Positions 27,143 through 36,589 of a stretch of DNA of 44,808 nt are shown one piece after another. Origin of the DNA: Candidatus Saccharimonadota bacterium (GTDB lineage: Bacteria; Patescibacteriota; Saccharimonadia; Saccharimonadales; UBA4665); contig DAHUZY010000002.1 in assembly GCA_027314885.1 (NCBI GenBank), positions 1 to 44,808 on the forward strand. The letters are read 5' to 3'. A program made the translations under genes and the position numbers. Under the pieces are notes generated by a model that did no database searches, was not told the DNA's origin, and saw only the letters and a program-made list of their open reading frames with translations. The first letter of the stretch is position 1; each line of letters starts with the position of its first letter.

Positions 27143-28156
27143 ATGAAAACTGTTTTAGTGACTGGCGGCGCAGGCTTCATAGGCTCTCATACAGTAGTGG
27201 AGTTAGCAGAATCGGGCTATAAGCCAGTAATTATTGATGATTTCAGTAACTCAAAACGGTCAGTAATTAAAGCTCTGGAAAGACTGCTTGGGCAAAAGGT
27301 TACATGCTATGAGCAGAATTATCAAGATACTCACAGACTAAAAGAGGTTATTGCTAAGGAAGGCATAGAGAGCATCATTCATTTTGCAGCCTTTAAGTCA
27401 GTTGGGGAGTCGGCAAAGAAGCCTCTTCAGTATTATGCTAATAACGTTGCCGGCTTAATTGAGCTCTTTATATTTTTAAATAGCACACCAATAAACAGCT
27501 TTGTGTTCTCGTCTTCTTGTACAGTTTATGGCGAGCCAGATGAGCTGCCTGTTACTGAGGAAAGCCCCCTTAAGCAGGCCACCTCTCCTTACGCAAAAAC
27601 TAAGCAAATGGGAGAGGCTATAGTAGAAGACGTCACTAACGGCAGCGAGAAGTTGCGCTGTATGAGCTTACGATATTTTAATCCAATCGGTGCTCATCCT
27701 TCAGCTCTTATTGGTGAGCTTCCTCTTGGTAAGCCTAATAATTTGGTGCCCTTCTTGACTCAGACTGCCGCTGGTTGGCATAAAGAGCTCACCGTTTATG
27801 GAGATGACTACCCTACTCCTGATGGTAGCCCCATACGGGATTATATCCACGTAGTCGATCTGGCAAAAGCTCATGTCAAAGCGCTTGATTATTTAAAGAA
27901 TAAAGAAGCCGGTTTCTATGACAAAGTCAATGTGGGCACCGGTAATGGTAATAGCGTATTTGATGTACTACATACCTTTGAAAAAGTGACCGGCGTGCAA
28001 CTACCTTATAAGGTTGGGTCTCGCCGTGAAGGTGACCTCATGTCTACCTACGCGTCAACCAAGAAGGCTCATGAGTTATTTGGTTGGAGTAATGAAAGAA
28101 GTCTAGAAGATGCCCTTCTAGATGCCTGGAGATGGCAAAAAACTTTACATAGATGA
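27143..28156 (+). CDS. galE: UDP-glucose 4-epimerase
   Basis: A 337-residue extended SDR interconverting UDP-glucose and UDP-galactose (or the N-acetyl forms). [16 protein letters not shown] (6-21), FSSSCTVYGEPDELPVTEE, SPYAKTKQMGE (Tyr-x3-Lys), LRYFNPIGAHPSALIGE and PIRDYIHVVDLAKAH are typical of GalE. Last gene of the rhamnose operon, with AAAGG upstream of its ATG. Galactose or GalNAc is therefore a likely component of the glycan. Confidence 0.94.
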   Translation: MKTVLVTGGAGFIGSHTVVELAESGYKPVIIDDFSNSKRSVIKALERLLGQKVTCYEQNYQDTHRLKEVIAKEGIESIIHFAAFKSVGESAKKPLQYYANNVAGLIELFIFLNSTPINSFVFSSSCTVYGEPDELPVTEESPLKQATSPYAKTKQMGEAIVEDVTNGSEKLRCMSLRYFNPIGAHPSALIGELPLGKPNNLVPFLTQTAAGWHKELTVYGDDYPTPDGSPIRDYIHVVDLAKAHVKALDYLKNKEAGFYDKVNVGTGNGNSVFDVLHTFEKVTGVQLPYKVGSRREGDLMSTYASTKKAHELFGWSNERSLEDALLDAWRWQKTLHR

Positions 28157-28365
28157 TTGATAAGCTATAGGATATTTTGTGGAGGTTTTTGCTCTCTATT
28201 CGGCTACAAAGATACCACTAATGACCTTGTAGAAACTAGTGATCTATGAACGAGGTTCGCTTGCAAAATAACCCGGCGCCGCATTTCCAAAAATGGTAGC
28301 CCAGGAACAGTTGACGAGTTAATTGCCAATTACTCTCAACTGCTTTGATATAACCAATATGTAGT
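28157..28365. other. 209-base non-coding stretch between convergent genes
   Basis: No convincing coding frame. It contains a short inverted repeat CTACAA...TTGTAG near 28204-28232 and an imperfect hairpin of about 14 pairs with two bulges near 28307-28338 (GTTGACGAGT... AATTACTCTCAAC). Either may act as a terminator for the rhamnose operon, but no U-run follows. It also marks the start of the AT-richer part of the region, so it may be an insertion scar. Confidence 0.35.
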
Positions 28366-28839
28366 CTAGCCCCTTGTCTTGTCAGCCAATTTCATAAACA
28401 ATACCCTGCGTAAAGCAAAACTCCATATTGTAACAATTGCTATAGCTATTGCTTCCCCCAGTAGATAATAAAGCTTCAATTTGGAAACACATACCCAAAG
28501 TATAAGTTCATTTATTCCGAGTCCCCCCACCCCTATCAGTGTAAATACCATAAATTCAAGTTTAAAGTGCTGGCTTCTTTTAAATATCCACAAGATACTG
28601 AGTACGTAATTAACTATAGTGGCCACTATAAAAGCAACTAATTCTGATAGGAGATAGTGGACATGCAAGGAAGAAGTAAAAATAAAAATAGTTACTAGGT
28701 TGACACCGGCAGAAAACCCTCCAACAAAAATATATCGGAAGAATTGAACATGTGCGGTGTTTGTTCTTTGCTTAAACAATACGTCTATCATCCCTCGGAA
28801 ATTTTTAACACCTAAGAATGCGTATAATGAGGAAAGCAT
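28366..28839 (-). CDS. GtrA-family membrane protein (second copy)
   Basis: A 157-residue protein with four membrane segments: FFRYIFVGGFSAGVNLVTIFIF, LLSELVAFIVATIVNYVLSILWIF, FMVFTLIGVGGLGINELILWV and LLGEAIAIAIVTIWSFALRRVLF. The FxR/KYxxVGxxxxxxN start and the NYVLSxxWxF motif match GtrA. It probably flips a polyprenyl-phosphate sugar. It follows the epimerase gene by four bases in the same direction, suggesting a shared substrate pathway. It is clearly diverged from the copy at 15626-16036. Confidence 0.85.
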   Translation of the reverse strand: MLSSLYAFLGVKNFRGMIDVLFKQRTNTAHVQFFRYIFVGGFSAGVNLVTIFIFTSSLHVHYLLSELVAFIVATIVNYVLSILWIFKRSQHFKLEFMVFTLIGVGGLGINELILWVCVSKLKLYYLLGEAIAIAIVTIWSFALRRVLFMKLADKTRG

Positions 28840-28843
28840 TTAT

Positions 28844-29884
28844 TTACGAGATCCACTTTAGTAGTCTTATAACACCCATTTTTGCGGCTTGCTTGTGAGC
28901 AGAAACGTCAGAGCGATTTTTTATGTCACGCAGGTTATCATGGTAATACTGGTAGGCTTTATAAAGCATCTCTTCGTTAGTTAGAGTCGGTTTCCAGTTT
29001 AATTCCTTCTTAATCTTAGAAGTGTCAAAGACAAAGTTTTCTGCTATCATTTTATATTGATACGGACCAAGAGGGGAAAGCTTAAGAGCATATGCAAGTT
29101 TCATGGCAGGTATAGCTATCCATCTGGGAAAGTTTGCAACTCTAGCATTTGTGCCGGTTTTCTTTATTACGTAGTTATAGACTTCTTTGAAACTTTTTAC
29201 ATCATCTGAGCCAATGTTTAATACTGATGTCTTGTTATAATCTAGGGCTTTGATGCATGCATCTACTAGGTCCTGGGCATATATAAACTGGTACTCATTA
29301 TCTCCCCCTCCAACAACCCAAACTCGACGACCTTCATCAATAAATTCAAATAGTATTGCCAGTAGTCCTAGTCTTCCAGCATCTATAATTGTGGGGCAAC
29401 GAATAATAACTGATTTAATATTTTTATGCTCCAAAAGTATTTTTTCACCTTCCAATTTTGATTGACCATATATTTCAATCGGTTTAGGTTGATCTTCTTC
29501 TTTAACCGGCCTGGCAAAGCTTTCTCCCCACAAACAATTTGAGGATGTAAAGATTATTTTTTTTATGTTATACCTATCTGCCAATTCTGCGAGATTACGA
29601 GTGCCCTCAACGTTGCTTGTCCATAGCTCGTTTTTATCTTTTACTGCATGAGCTAATATTGCAGCGAGGTGAAATATGGCGTTGAAATTATACTTCTGCA
29701 TTAACCTACTGAGCAGTTTTTTGTCTCGTATATCTCCCTGATATGCCACTAAGCTTGGGTGTTGAAAGTCGTCTTTCTCTAGGTCAATGCTCACCACAGT
29801 AAAGCCTTGCTTCAAGAGGTTCCTTTTTAATATTTCTCCAAAGAAACCGGCACCACCAGTAACGAGTACAGTCTTTTTAGCCAT
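28844..29884 (-). CDS. NAD-dependent epimerase/dehydratase
   Basis: A 346-residue extended SDR acting on a nucleotide sugar. The cofactor loop VLVTGGAGFFGEILKRNLL is at about 5-23. FTSSNCLWGESFARPVKEEDQPKP and IYGQSKLEGEKIL give the Ser and Tyr-x3-Lys catalytic residues. The C-terminal part (NIGSDDVKSFKEVYNYVIKKTG) binds substrate. Exact reaction unknown; the position beside a GtrA gene and an FAD oxidoreductase gene suggests making an unusual lipid-linked or nucleotide sugar. An extended -10 box (TGCTATAAT) gives a near-leaderless mRNA. Confidence 0.85.
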   Translation of the reverse strand: MAKKTVLVTGGAGFFGEILKRNLLKQGFTVVSIDLEKDDFQHPSLVAYQGDIRDKKLLSRLMQKYNFNAIFHLAAILAHAVKDKNELWTSNVEGTRNLAELADRYNIKKIIFTSSNCLWGESFARPVKEEDQPKPIEIYGQSKLEGEKILLEHKNIKSVIIRCPTIIDAGRLGLLAILFEFIDEGRRVWVVGGGDNEYQFIYAQDLVDACIKALDYNKTSVLNIGSDDVKSFKEVYNYVIKKTGTNARVANFPRWIAIPAMKLAYALKLSPLGPYQYKMIAENFVFDTSKIKKELNWKPTLTNEEMLYKAYQYYHDNLRDIKNRSDVSAHKQAAKMGVIRLLKWIS

Positions 29885-29895
29885 GAGTTCTAATT

Positions 29896-29904
29896 ATTAT
29901 AGCA
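29896..29904 (-). promoter_or_regulatory. Extended -10 box TGCTATAAT
   Basis: On the minus strand TGCTATAAT lies 11 bases before ATG 29884 of the epimerase gene. The predicted leader is about five bases and no Shine-Dalgarno site is present. Confidence 0.55.
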
Positions 29905-29959
29905 AGTTGACCCTAATATCCAGCATTACTACATAAAGTTTGTTATCTGAAAGTTAAAT

Positions 29960-29968
29960 TGGTAAAAT
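29960..29968 (+). promoter_or_regulatory. Extended -10 box TGGTAAAAT
   Basis: TGGTAAAAT lies eight bases before ATG 29977; the predicted start is near 29975, leaving a two-base leader. It supports ATG 29977 over the in-frame TTG at 29959. Confidence 0.5.
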
Positions 29969-29976
29969 TTAGCAAA

Positions 29977-31569
29977 ATGGTGAAGAAATCTAAAACGGCT
30001 ATTATTATAGGCGCAGGTCCTGCAGGCTTAACCGCTGCGTATGAGCTGTTGCATAAAACCGATATAAAGCCAGTTGTATTTGAAGCTAGTAACGACATAG
30101 GGGGCATATCAAAAACCATAAACTATAAGGGCAACCGTATTGATATTGGTGGTCACCGTTTTTTTAGTAAATCCGACACCGTAATGGAATGGTGGCATAA
30201 TATTTTGCCAATTGAAAGAACTGATGCGTCTAAGACGTTTACTCTGAAATACCAGGGGAAAACCCGCGAACTAGCAGGAGGTGATGGAGCTGACCCAAAT
30301 AAAACAGACGATGTAATGCTTGTGAGAAGTCGTTTGAGTCGTATTTACTATGACGGTAAGTTTTTTAACTACCCCGTAAAGCTTGAGCCTAGTACTATTA
30401 AAAATCTAGGGGTGATGCGTATGACTAAAATGGGCCTAAGTTATATAAAGGCCAGGCTTAGACCCCTTAAAGAGAACTCGTTGGAAGACTTTTATGTAAA
30501 TCGTTTTGGTCGTGAACTATACAATACATTCTTCCGTGACTACACAGAAAAAGTATGGGGAGTGCCATGTTCTGAAATTGCACCCGACTGGGGAGCTCAA
30601 CGCGTTAAGGGATTATCAGTTAGTAAAGCCATAGCTCACGCGCTCAAAGGTGTGCTGCGCAGAGGCAAGTCTGCTGACCTTTCACAAAAAGGAACTGAAA
30701 CGAGTCTTATTGAATATTTTCTTTATCCTAAATTAGGACCGGGGCACATGTGGGAAACAGTGGCCAAAATTATCTTAAAGCTTGGTGGTGAAGTTCATAA
30801 AAACAAGACTATTACTAAAATCCATGCGGCAGGAGAAAGGATTACTGGTGTTACAATTACCGACACAAAGACTGGTGCGTCAGAAAAGATTACGGGCGAC
30901 TATTTCTTTTCAACAATGCCAGTTAACGAGCTTATTTCTTCCTTTGATGGGGTAGGAGTACCGAAAAACGTTAAAGAGGTAGCAGCGGGTCTGCCTTATC
31001 GCGACTTTATTACAGTTGGACTGTTGATGAAAGGACTTAAGATCAAAAATGAAACAGACCACCCTACTAAAAATAATGTTGTGCCTGACAATTGGATATA
31101 CATACAAGAACCTGGCGTAAAAGTTGGTCGCTTACAGGTATTTAATAACTGGAGTCCTTATCTAGTTAAAGACCCTGGCAGTGTATGGATCGGTATGGAG
31201 TACTTCGTTAACGAGGGCGATGAGCTTTGGGTTAAGTCAGATAAAAAAATGGCTGAGTTCGGAATCAACGAGCTTGCAAGTATCAAAATTATTGATAAAG
31301 AAGACGTATTAGACAGCACTGTTATCAGGATCAAAAAGACATATCCCGCCTATTTTGGTACCTATGGACGCTTTGACGAAATTCGTAAGTTTACAGATCA
31401 CTTTGAAAATTTGTATTTACTTGGTAGGAATGGGCAGCATCGTTACAATAATCAAGATCACTCAATGTTGACCGCCATAGAGGCAGTGCAAAATATAACA
31501 GACGGGCACAGGGGCAAAGACAACGTCTGGAATGTTAATGTCGAGAAAGAATATCACGAGAGCAAGTGA
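29977..31569 (+). CDS. FAD-dependent oxidoreductase (UDP-galactopyranose mutase/amine-oxidase-like)
   Basis: A 530-residue flavoprotein. The FAD loop [17 protein letters not shown] lies at the N-terminus, followed by [15 protein letters not shown] and [41 protein letters not shown] and the C-terminal [25 protein letters not shown] are typical of a polysaccharide-locus family related to UDP-galactopyranose mutase and protoporphyrinogen-oxidase-like proteins. Many CPR and actinobacterial glycan loci carry it, but its reaction is not firmly known. It is divergent from the epimerase gene. Confidence 0.83.
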   Translation: MVKKSKTAIIIGAGPAGLTAAYELLHKTDIKPVVFEASNDIGGISKTINYKGNRIDIGGHRFFSKSDTVMEWWHNILPIERTDASKTFTLKYQGKTRELAGGDGADPNKTDDVMLVRSRLSRIYYDGKFFNYPVKLEPSTIKNLGVMRMTKMGLSYIKARLRPLKENSLEDFYVNRFGRELYNTFFRDYTEKVWGVPCSEIAPDWGAQRVKGLSVSKAIAHALKGVLRRGKSADLSQKGTETSLIEYFLYPKLGPGHMWETVAKIILKLGGEVHKNKTITKIHAAGERITGVTITDTKTGASEKITGDYFFSTMPVNELISSFDGVGVPKNVKEVAAGLPYRDFITVGLLMKGLKIKNETDHPTKNNVVPDNWIYIQEPGVKVGRLQVFNNWSPYLVKDPGSVWIGMEYFVNEGDELWVKSDKKMAEFGINELASIKIIDKEDVLDSTVIRIKKTYPAYFGTYGRFDEIRKFTDHFENLYLLGRNGQHRYNNQDHSMLTAIEAVQNITDGHRGKDNVWNVNVEKEYHESK

Positions 31570-31593
31570 AGGGTAATTAGCTAACTAGTTGCT

Positions 31594-33048
31594 TCAGGAA
31601 GGCCCGATTGCATGGTGGTAGGTTATGTACCAAAACTTTGCACATGTCAGTATAAGGCCTACAACAACCATACTGACTATTGCGATTTGCGGGTTATAGT
31701 TCTTTGCACTTAATCTAGTCCTTACATTTGCCGTGATCCAGAATGTTAACAGAAGGAGATATGGCAAAAAATACCGGCCTTGGGTGCTATCAACTATGGT
31801 AGCCTTAACAGGAGTTGCAGCAATGTACTCCGTTAGAAAAATTCCTACGACTCCCCCTATTATTATTAATATAATTGCGAGGTTGTTAATAAACTTCAGT
31901 TTAATTTTTTCTGCGATCCCCGCGGATACAAACAACGCTGTTAAATAAAGAACAAATGTGGTTCCTGGGATTTGAAACCCATTGAAACCAAACGACCCGA
32001 ACATTTGATAGATATAACCAGCATCAGCAACCAATAATGTCTTAATTAATGCTTTGACAAAAATTAATGGGTTGTGCTCTAGTACTTTAATTTGTTGGTG
32101 CGGGTGAATATACATCCAGATATTTCCAGGTATAATTAGCCGAACTGCACTTAATGTGTCTTTAGTGAGAAGACTCCATGTTAGAAAGGTACATAGTGCC
32201 GCCAATAAACCTAGTGTTTTGAAAACCCTGGACTTTTTAATGTTAGAGGAAATGGTTTCGTGGGGAATGAAAAGTAACAGTAAGCACAACACCACATATG
32301 TAGGTTTGACTAGCGGTAACACGAGGCTGGTAGCAAGCAGTGTGGCGAGCTCAGCTTTAGAGTATTTAGATTTTAGAAATCCTTTTATCATAAACGCGAG
32401 GAACAATAAAATAACTCCATTTGTTAATGTATCTGCAGTAATAATTGACGCTTGGGCAATCGCAACCGGCATAAGTCCTACGACGAACACTACCCATTTA
32501 GTTTTTGAGTTTCTCAATATTCTAAGTGCTAAATATACTATCCCGATATAAGCAAGCAGTTGAAAAAGGCGTGCTAGATAAATTGTTGAGCTAAGAGAAA
32601 AGTTAGCCACCCTGGCAATCCATATTGCCAATGCGCTGGGCAGGTAAACTACTGGCGAATATGGCGCAGCATTAGGAAAAGCATATTCTACACTCTTGGC
32701 ACTATTAATTGGTAGTTTCCCAATTTTATTGTACTGAGCAATATTTGCTTTGCCTACATATCCCGTAGTAAGTAGGTTGTGGTCCACATATGCTATTAGG
32801 GTGTGTAAGGTGGCTGGAATATTACCCCCATACCCCCCGCCTCTAGGCGCAACATCTGTTAGTTTCTGGCTAAAAACGTGACCCTCAGAAATTTGATAGG
32901 CCCGTGCGATATGGGATGTTTCATCACTACCCCAAAGAAGGGGTGTATTCATAACAAAGAACAGTCCGAAAACCAAAGCGACCGCAACAAAAACTGTCGA
33001 TGCTCTTAGGTGTGGGCGAGCAGCCGATACTATGGTTTCTATATTCAT
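31594..33048 (-). CDS. DUF2142-type polytopic membrane protein, possible GT-C glycosyltransferase
   Basis: A 484-residue protein with about 12 membrane segments. The first extracytoplasmic loop reads WGSDETSHIARAYQISEGHVF, matching the P/S-D-E-x-x-H-x-x-R-A-x-x-x-x-x-G signature of DUF2142 proteins. The acidic pair in that loop is characteristic of GT-C transferases using polyprenyl-phosphate sugars. With two GtrA proteins nearby, it may add sugars outside the membrane. A TAGAAT box about 11 bases before the ATG suggests a near-leaderless message. It converges with the FAD oxidoreductase gene. Confidence 0.78.
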   Translation of the reverse strand: MNIETIVSAARPHLRASTVFVAVALVFGLFFVMNTPLLWGSDETSHIARAYQISEGHVFSQKLTDVAPRGGGYGGNIPATLHTLIAYVDHNLLTTGYVGKANIAQYNKIGKLPINSAKSVEYAFPNAAPYSPVVYLPSALAIWIARVANFSLSSTIYLARLFQLLAYIGIVYLALRILRNSKTKWVVFVVGLMPVAIAQASIITADTLTNGVILLFLAFMIKGFLKSKYSKAELATLLATSLVLPLVKPTYVVLCLLLLFIPHETISSNIKKSRVFKTLGLLAALCTFLTWSLLTKDTLSAVRLIIPGNIWMYIHPHQQIKVLEHNPLIFVKALIKTLLVADAGYIYQMFGSFGFNGFQIPGTTFVLYLTALFVSAGIAEKIKLKFINNLAIILIIIGGVVGIFLTEYIAATPVKATIVDSTQGRYFLPYLLLLTFWITANVRTRLSAKNYNPQIAIVSMVVVGLILTCAKFWYITYHHAIGPS

Positions 33049-33091
33049 TCAGTCTCTAAATTCTATGACGCCTTACCTCTAAGGCTACTTC

Positions 33092-33120
33092 TTTACATTT
33101 ATAAGCACATTCGCTATAAT
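33092..33120 (+). promoter_or_regulatory. Near-consensus promoter TTTACA-N17-TATAAT
   Basis: TTTACA at 33092-33097 and TATAAT at 33115-33120 have the ideal 17-base spacing, the best bipartite promoter in the window. The start would be near 33127, giving a leader of about 50 bases before the 178-residue gene. A second -10-like GATTAT at 33167-33172 could give a near-leaderless transcript. Confidence 0.65.
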
Positions 33121-33181
33121 ATTATAGAGATAATAAAAACAAAAGCAAAAGTTTCTTGGTTGATTCGATTATATGAATTAT

Positions 33182-33718
33182 ATGAAGATTAAGTTCAATA
33201 TAGTAGTACTCGTAGCGGTTATCCTGGTTGTTGCAGCAGCTATATATTTATTGTTTGATAAACTTGTACTCACACACTCTAGCACTAAATTACCTCCTAA
33301 TGTAGTGACGAGTACTTCTCCTGCAGCTAATTCTTTAAATAATAAACGTAAATCAAGCTCTTCTCCTGCAGTAACTCTGAATACTGGACCGTCCAAGGGC
33401 TCAGCCCTGACAAACGTTACTCTAGCTATTACACGAGCTTCTGTTGTAGGTAATAGTTTGGAGGTAGGAACTATAATCAATGGAGCCTCGAGTGGAACTT
33501 GTACACTTTCCGCATCTCAGAGTGGTCAAGCAACACTTGTCCGTACGGATAAAGTTGTCACCCAAAATAATAGTTATGTGTGCCCAGTTTTTAGTATTCC
33601 GGTAAGCCAATTTCCCGATCGAGGTAATTGGAATGTCTCTGTTAAGTTGATTGTTAACGGCAGTAGCTATAGCGCAAAGTGGGCAAGCAATCCTGTGCAT
33701 TTATCGGGTAGCTACTGA
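33182..33718 (+). CDS. Membrane-anchored extracytoplasmic protein of unknown function
   Basis: A 178-residue protein with an N-terminal membrane anchor (IVVLVAVILVVAAAIYLLF, about 6-24), a Ser/Asn/Pro-rich linker to about 65 and a beta-rich domain with two cysteines (GTCTLSASQSGQATL and NSYVCPVFSIPVSQF) that could form a disulfide. It looks like a small immunoglobulin-like exported domain. ATG 33182 is preferred, with ATG 33173 as alternative. Its TGA overlaps the ATG of the next gene, so it probably works with the 956-residue surface protein. Confidence 0.65.
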   Translation: MKIKFNIVVLVAVILVVAAAIYLLFDKLVLTHSSTKLPPNVVTSTSPAANSLNNKRKSSSSPAVTLNTGPSKGSALTNVTLAITRASVVGNSLEVGTIINGASSGTCTLSASQSGQATLVRTDKVVTQNNSYVCPVFSIPVSQFPDRGNWNVSVKLIVNGSSYSAKWASNPVHLSGSY

Positions 33719-36588
33719 TGTTAAAACGTAGAATATACTCAACCGCACTGTTGGCTTTCATTATATTGTTGGCTCCCACCTTAGGACTATTGCCCACTAA
33801 TTTTTTTGGCAAGCATTCCAGCACTATTGGAAAAGCATACGCTGAAACAACTAACTTTCAGGCTGGGCACATCATTGACGATAATATATTTACAAACAGT
33901 AATGCCTTAAGCGAGGGGCAAATCCAAACCTGGCTAAACGATATGGTAAACAGTGTTGGGGGATGTTACGCTCCTGGCGCTAAATCAACCAATCCGCCAA
34001 ACGGGGCATGTATAAATGAATTTTGTGAAAATACCTCTACTCTCCAAAACAACTTTAGTAGCCCCAATCCTTCTTTATCTTGTCCCCAACAGATAGCTGG
34101 CAGCGTAAGTGCAGCACAAATTATTTATAATGCCGCTCAGACATATGGGATTAATCCTGAAGTTATACTAACTACCCTACAAAAGGAGCAAGGATTGGTA
34201 ACCGACAATTGGCCTTGGTATAGTGAGTATCAATACGCCATGGGCTACTCGTGCCCTGACAGTAATGGCTGCAGCACTACTTATGCAGATTTCTATAAGC
34301 AAGTGGACGGCGCTGCTTGGCAGTTTAGGTATTATTTAAACAACCCTGGGGCGTTTGACTATTGGATAGGTAGCAATACTATTGATTATGCGCCTGGGTG
34401 TGCAGGGAGTACTATTGATATACAGAATGCAGCAACTGCCGCCTTGTACATTTACACCCCTTATCAGCCGGACAGTAATGTACTGGCAAATACGAACCCA
34501 ATAGGCTCCTCGTCTGGACCAGGACCCGCTATCAACGATGGTTGCGCGTCCTATGGTAATAGAAATTTTTGGTGGTACTTTAACACTTGGTTTGGGCCGA
34601 GCGTTGATACAAGCGTGTACCTCGCCGAGGAAACAGGGACCTCAACTTACTACGTTGTCTATGATAATCAAAAACAAGCAATCCCAAGCGCTGATGTCTT
34701 AGACTCCTGGGGCTTAAATGGGCTTCCCGTCTCGAGTCTGGATTCGTCTATATTCAACGCGATACCCACAAACCCTACAGTATTGACTCGGTATGTCGTT
34801 AATACTCAGAATAATCAAGCGTATTTTGCAGATAATGGTAACGTTTATTCCGTTTCTTCCAACGATGCCAGTGTTTGGGGTTTTTCTAACCCGTCACAAA
34901 TATCAACTTCGCTTGTTAATTTTGCTAACTATCAAGGAGAAATAAAACCTTACGTTAGCGAAAGTGGCAGTTCAACATATTACGCAGTTGATAATGGCGC
35001 CTTGCATGCAATAACAAGCAGTACTGCCTACGGGCTTTGGGCTGGTCAAAATAATCCACCAATACAAATTTCTTCTGCCTACTTTAACACGATGCCTCAG
35101 TCGTCAGCAGCCATAAGCAGTCCAGAGTTTACCTATAACAGCGCGAGTTATGTATTATCAGATGGTCAAGTTTTCTCTCTTAGCAGTAATACTGCAAGCT
35201 TGTTGCCATCATCGTGGTCAACTTTATCAATAGGCTCTGGACTCTTTAACACATTTTCGAGCGCCGGGGCTTTACAATATATGGTAAAAGCACAAGGGAG
35301 CTCTACTGTATATTTACTCGATTCGGGAACAAAGCGTGGCATACCAGACTTATTTACATATGGAGCGTTCCAGGCTGATCAAAGTGGGGATACTAGTCTG
35401 GTTTCAAATAACTTTATTAATAGTATACCTGGTGGTAGCGCTATGGAGAGTAATGTAGCTACAATAGGGAGTCAGACATATGTAGTTGATCAGGGATTGC
35501 ACCCCGTGCCTTCCTCGCTAACATCTGCATACAGCCCCATGGCTACAAGCTTATCTACAGCATATGGGTCGTTGCTTCCAAGCGCTTCAAACGCGACTGC
35601 TATAGCTAAATCAACTTCTTCATCGGCTGTTTACTTTTTAGACAATGGATCTAAGCTGCCTTTTAGCAATCCCGCAATGCTAGGTTTAGTGGCTGGAAAA
35701 ACTACCGTTACCTATTTGTCACAAGGGGCTTTAAGTATATTACCCCAAGGATCAGTTATGAGTAACTATGTGACAAACAATGGCTCGGATTATTTGATAG
35801 ATCAGGGCTCTGCCTATGGCATACCGGCCCCAGGAACAGCTAATGCATGGGGGTTGCAAAATCCCGTCTCGTTAAGCTCAACGGCTATTTCAAACTTTCC
35901 TAACGGCGGAAGCCTTTCCCAGTACATTCAAAAGCCAAACGGTCAGTTTTGCTTGATAGATGGTGCCAGCTATTGCGCAGGTAATGCCGCACTACTTACA
36001 ATGTGGAGCTTTGGCAATAAAAATGTTATTAAACCCTCTCAGCAGCTGCTAAACTACTTAAATTTTGACAACCTTTCTCTTTCTCCTTTTGTAAGTAGCC
36101 TGGCAGGCCAGACATATTCGGGAACAATTTTTGCCATGGCAAAAGGACAGTTAATTGGCATCTCTACCATATACAATGGCCTTAACTTAGGGCTGGCTAA
36201 TTACCCAGTAGTTAAGCTTGATAGCTATACAATGAGTTCACTTATGAGCAATAAGGTGTGGCAAGGTTACCTGGCTGAAGACGATAACGGCAACATATGG
36301 GTATTGGATGGCGGGATTAAGCACTCCCTCCCTTCTCAATATCAAAGCGCCTGGGTCGGCTCTAATAGCCCGACCCTACTAGGTAGCGACTTTTTGTCTC
36401 TTTTGAGCACAGGTCAACCCATAAGTAATTCCATTAAGTCTGCACCTAGTCCCACTGTGTTTGGCATTAAGAACAGCAAAGAATATGCAATACCATCTCC
36501 ACAAGTCTATGCCTCCTCTGGGCTTAGTCCTTATGTAATTGTTAATCCTAGTCTTATTTACAGTATTCCATATGCTGGCGTATGGTGA
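33718..36588 (+). CDS. Secreted surface protein: lysozyme-like domain plus tandem repeats
   Basis: A 956-residue exported protein. A signal peptide (about 1-42) ends at KAYA, before ETTNFQ. Residues 50-130 include four Cys. Residues 131-296 form a lysozyme/transglycosylase-like domain: YGINPEVILTTLQKEQGLV with candidate catalytic Glu157, AMGYSCPDSNGC, AAWQFRYYLNNP, TAALYIYTPYQP and GNRNFWWYFNTWFGPS. This resembles a family of secreted proteins in Actinobacteria and Saccharibacteria. Residues 298-956 are repeats built around STYYVVYDNQKQAIPS-like units (x-Y-x-V-D-x-G-x-x-x-x-I-P/S), likely a ligand-binding beta fold. No sorting signal or membrane anchor follows. Candidate host-attachment or wall-remodelling factor. 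Confidence 0.75.
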   Translation: MLKRRIYSTALLAFIILLAPTLGLLPTNFFGKHSSTIGKAYAETTNFQAGHIIDDNIFTNSNALSEGQIQTWLNDMVNSVGGCYAPGAKSTNPPNGACINEFCENTSTLQNNFSSPNPSLSCPQQIAGSVSAAQIIYNAAQTYGINPEVILTTLQKEQGLVTDNWPWYSEYQYAMGYSCPDSNGCSTTYADFYKQVDGAAWQFRYYLNNPGAFDYWIGSNTIDYAPGCAGSTIDIQNAATAALYIYTPYQPDSNVLANTNPIGSSSGPGPAINDGCASYGNRNFWWYFNTWFGPSVDTSVYLAEETGTSTYYVVYDNQKQAIPSADVLDSWGLNGLPVSSLDSSIFNAIPTNPTVLTRYVVNTQNNQAYFADNGNVYSVSSNDASVWGFSNPSQISTSLVNFANYQGEIKPYVSESGSSTYYAVDNGALHAITSSTAYGLWAGQNNPPIQISSAYFNTMPQSSAAISSPEFTYNSASYVLSDGQVFSLSSNTASLLPSSWSTLSIGSGLFNTFSSAGALQYMVKAQGSSTVYLLDSGTKRGIPDLFTYGAFQADQSGDTSLVSNNFINSIPGGSAMESNVATIGSQTYVVDQGLHPVPSSLTSAYSPMATSLSTAYGSLLPSASNATAIAKSTSSSAVYFLDNGSKLPFSNPAMLGLVAGKTTVTYLSQGALSILPQGSVMSNYVTNNGSDYLIDQGSAYGIPAPGTANAWGLQNPVSLSSTAISNFPNGGSLSQYIQKPNGQFCLIDGASYCAGNAALLTMWSFGNKNVIKPSQQLLNYLNFDNLSLSPFVSSLAGQTYSGTIFAMAKGQLIGISTIYNGLNLGLANYPVVKLDSYTMSSLMSNKVWQGYLAEDDNGNIWVLDGGIKHSLPSQYQSAWVGSNSPTLLGSDFLSLLSTGQPISNSIKSAPSPTVFGIKNSKEYAIPSPQVYASSGLSPYVIVNPSLIYSIPYAGVW
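34615..36585 (+). repeat. Tandem degenerate protein repeats in the surface protein
   Basis: Within the 956-residue protein, units with the core 'S-x-x-Y-x-x-D-x-G-x-x-x-x-I/V-P/S-S' recur: STYYVVYDNQKQAIPS, NQAYFADNGNVYSVSS, STYYAVDNGALHAITS, ASYVLSDGQVFSLSS, STVYLLDSGTKRGIPD, QTYVVDQGLHPVPS, SAVYFLDNGSKLPFSN, SDYLIDQGSAYGIPA and later copies. Spacing is roughly 40-75 residues. The DNA copies are diverged, so the repeats are old. Confidence 0.65.
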
Positions 36589-36589
36589 T

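Noticed and set aside
28157-28365. Transfer RNA or other known structured RNA in the gap after galE
   Set aside because: No cloverleaf, TTCRA arm or familiar core could be built on either strand; only short hairpins are present.
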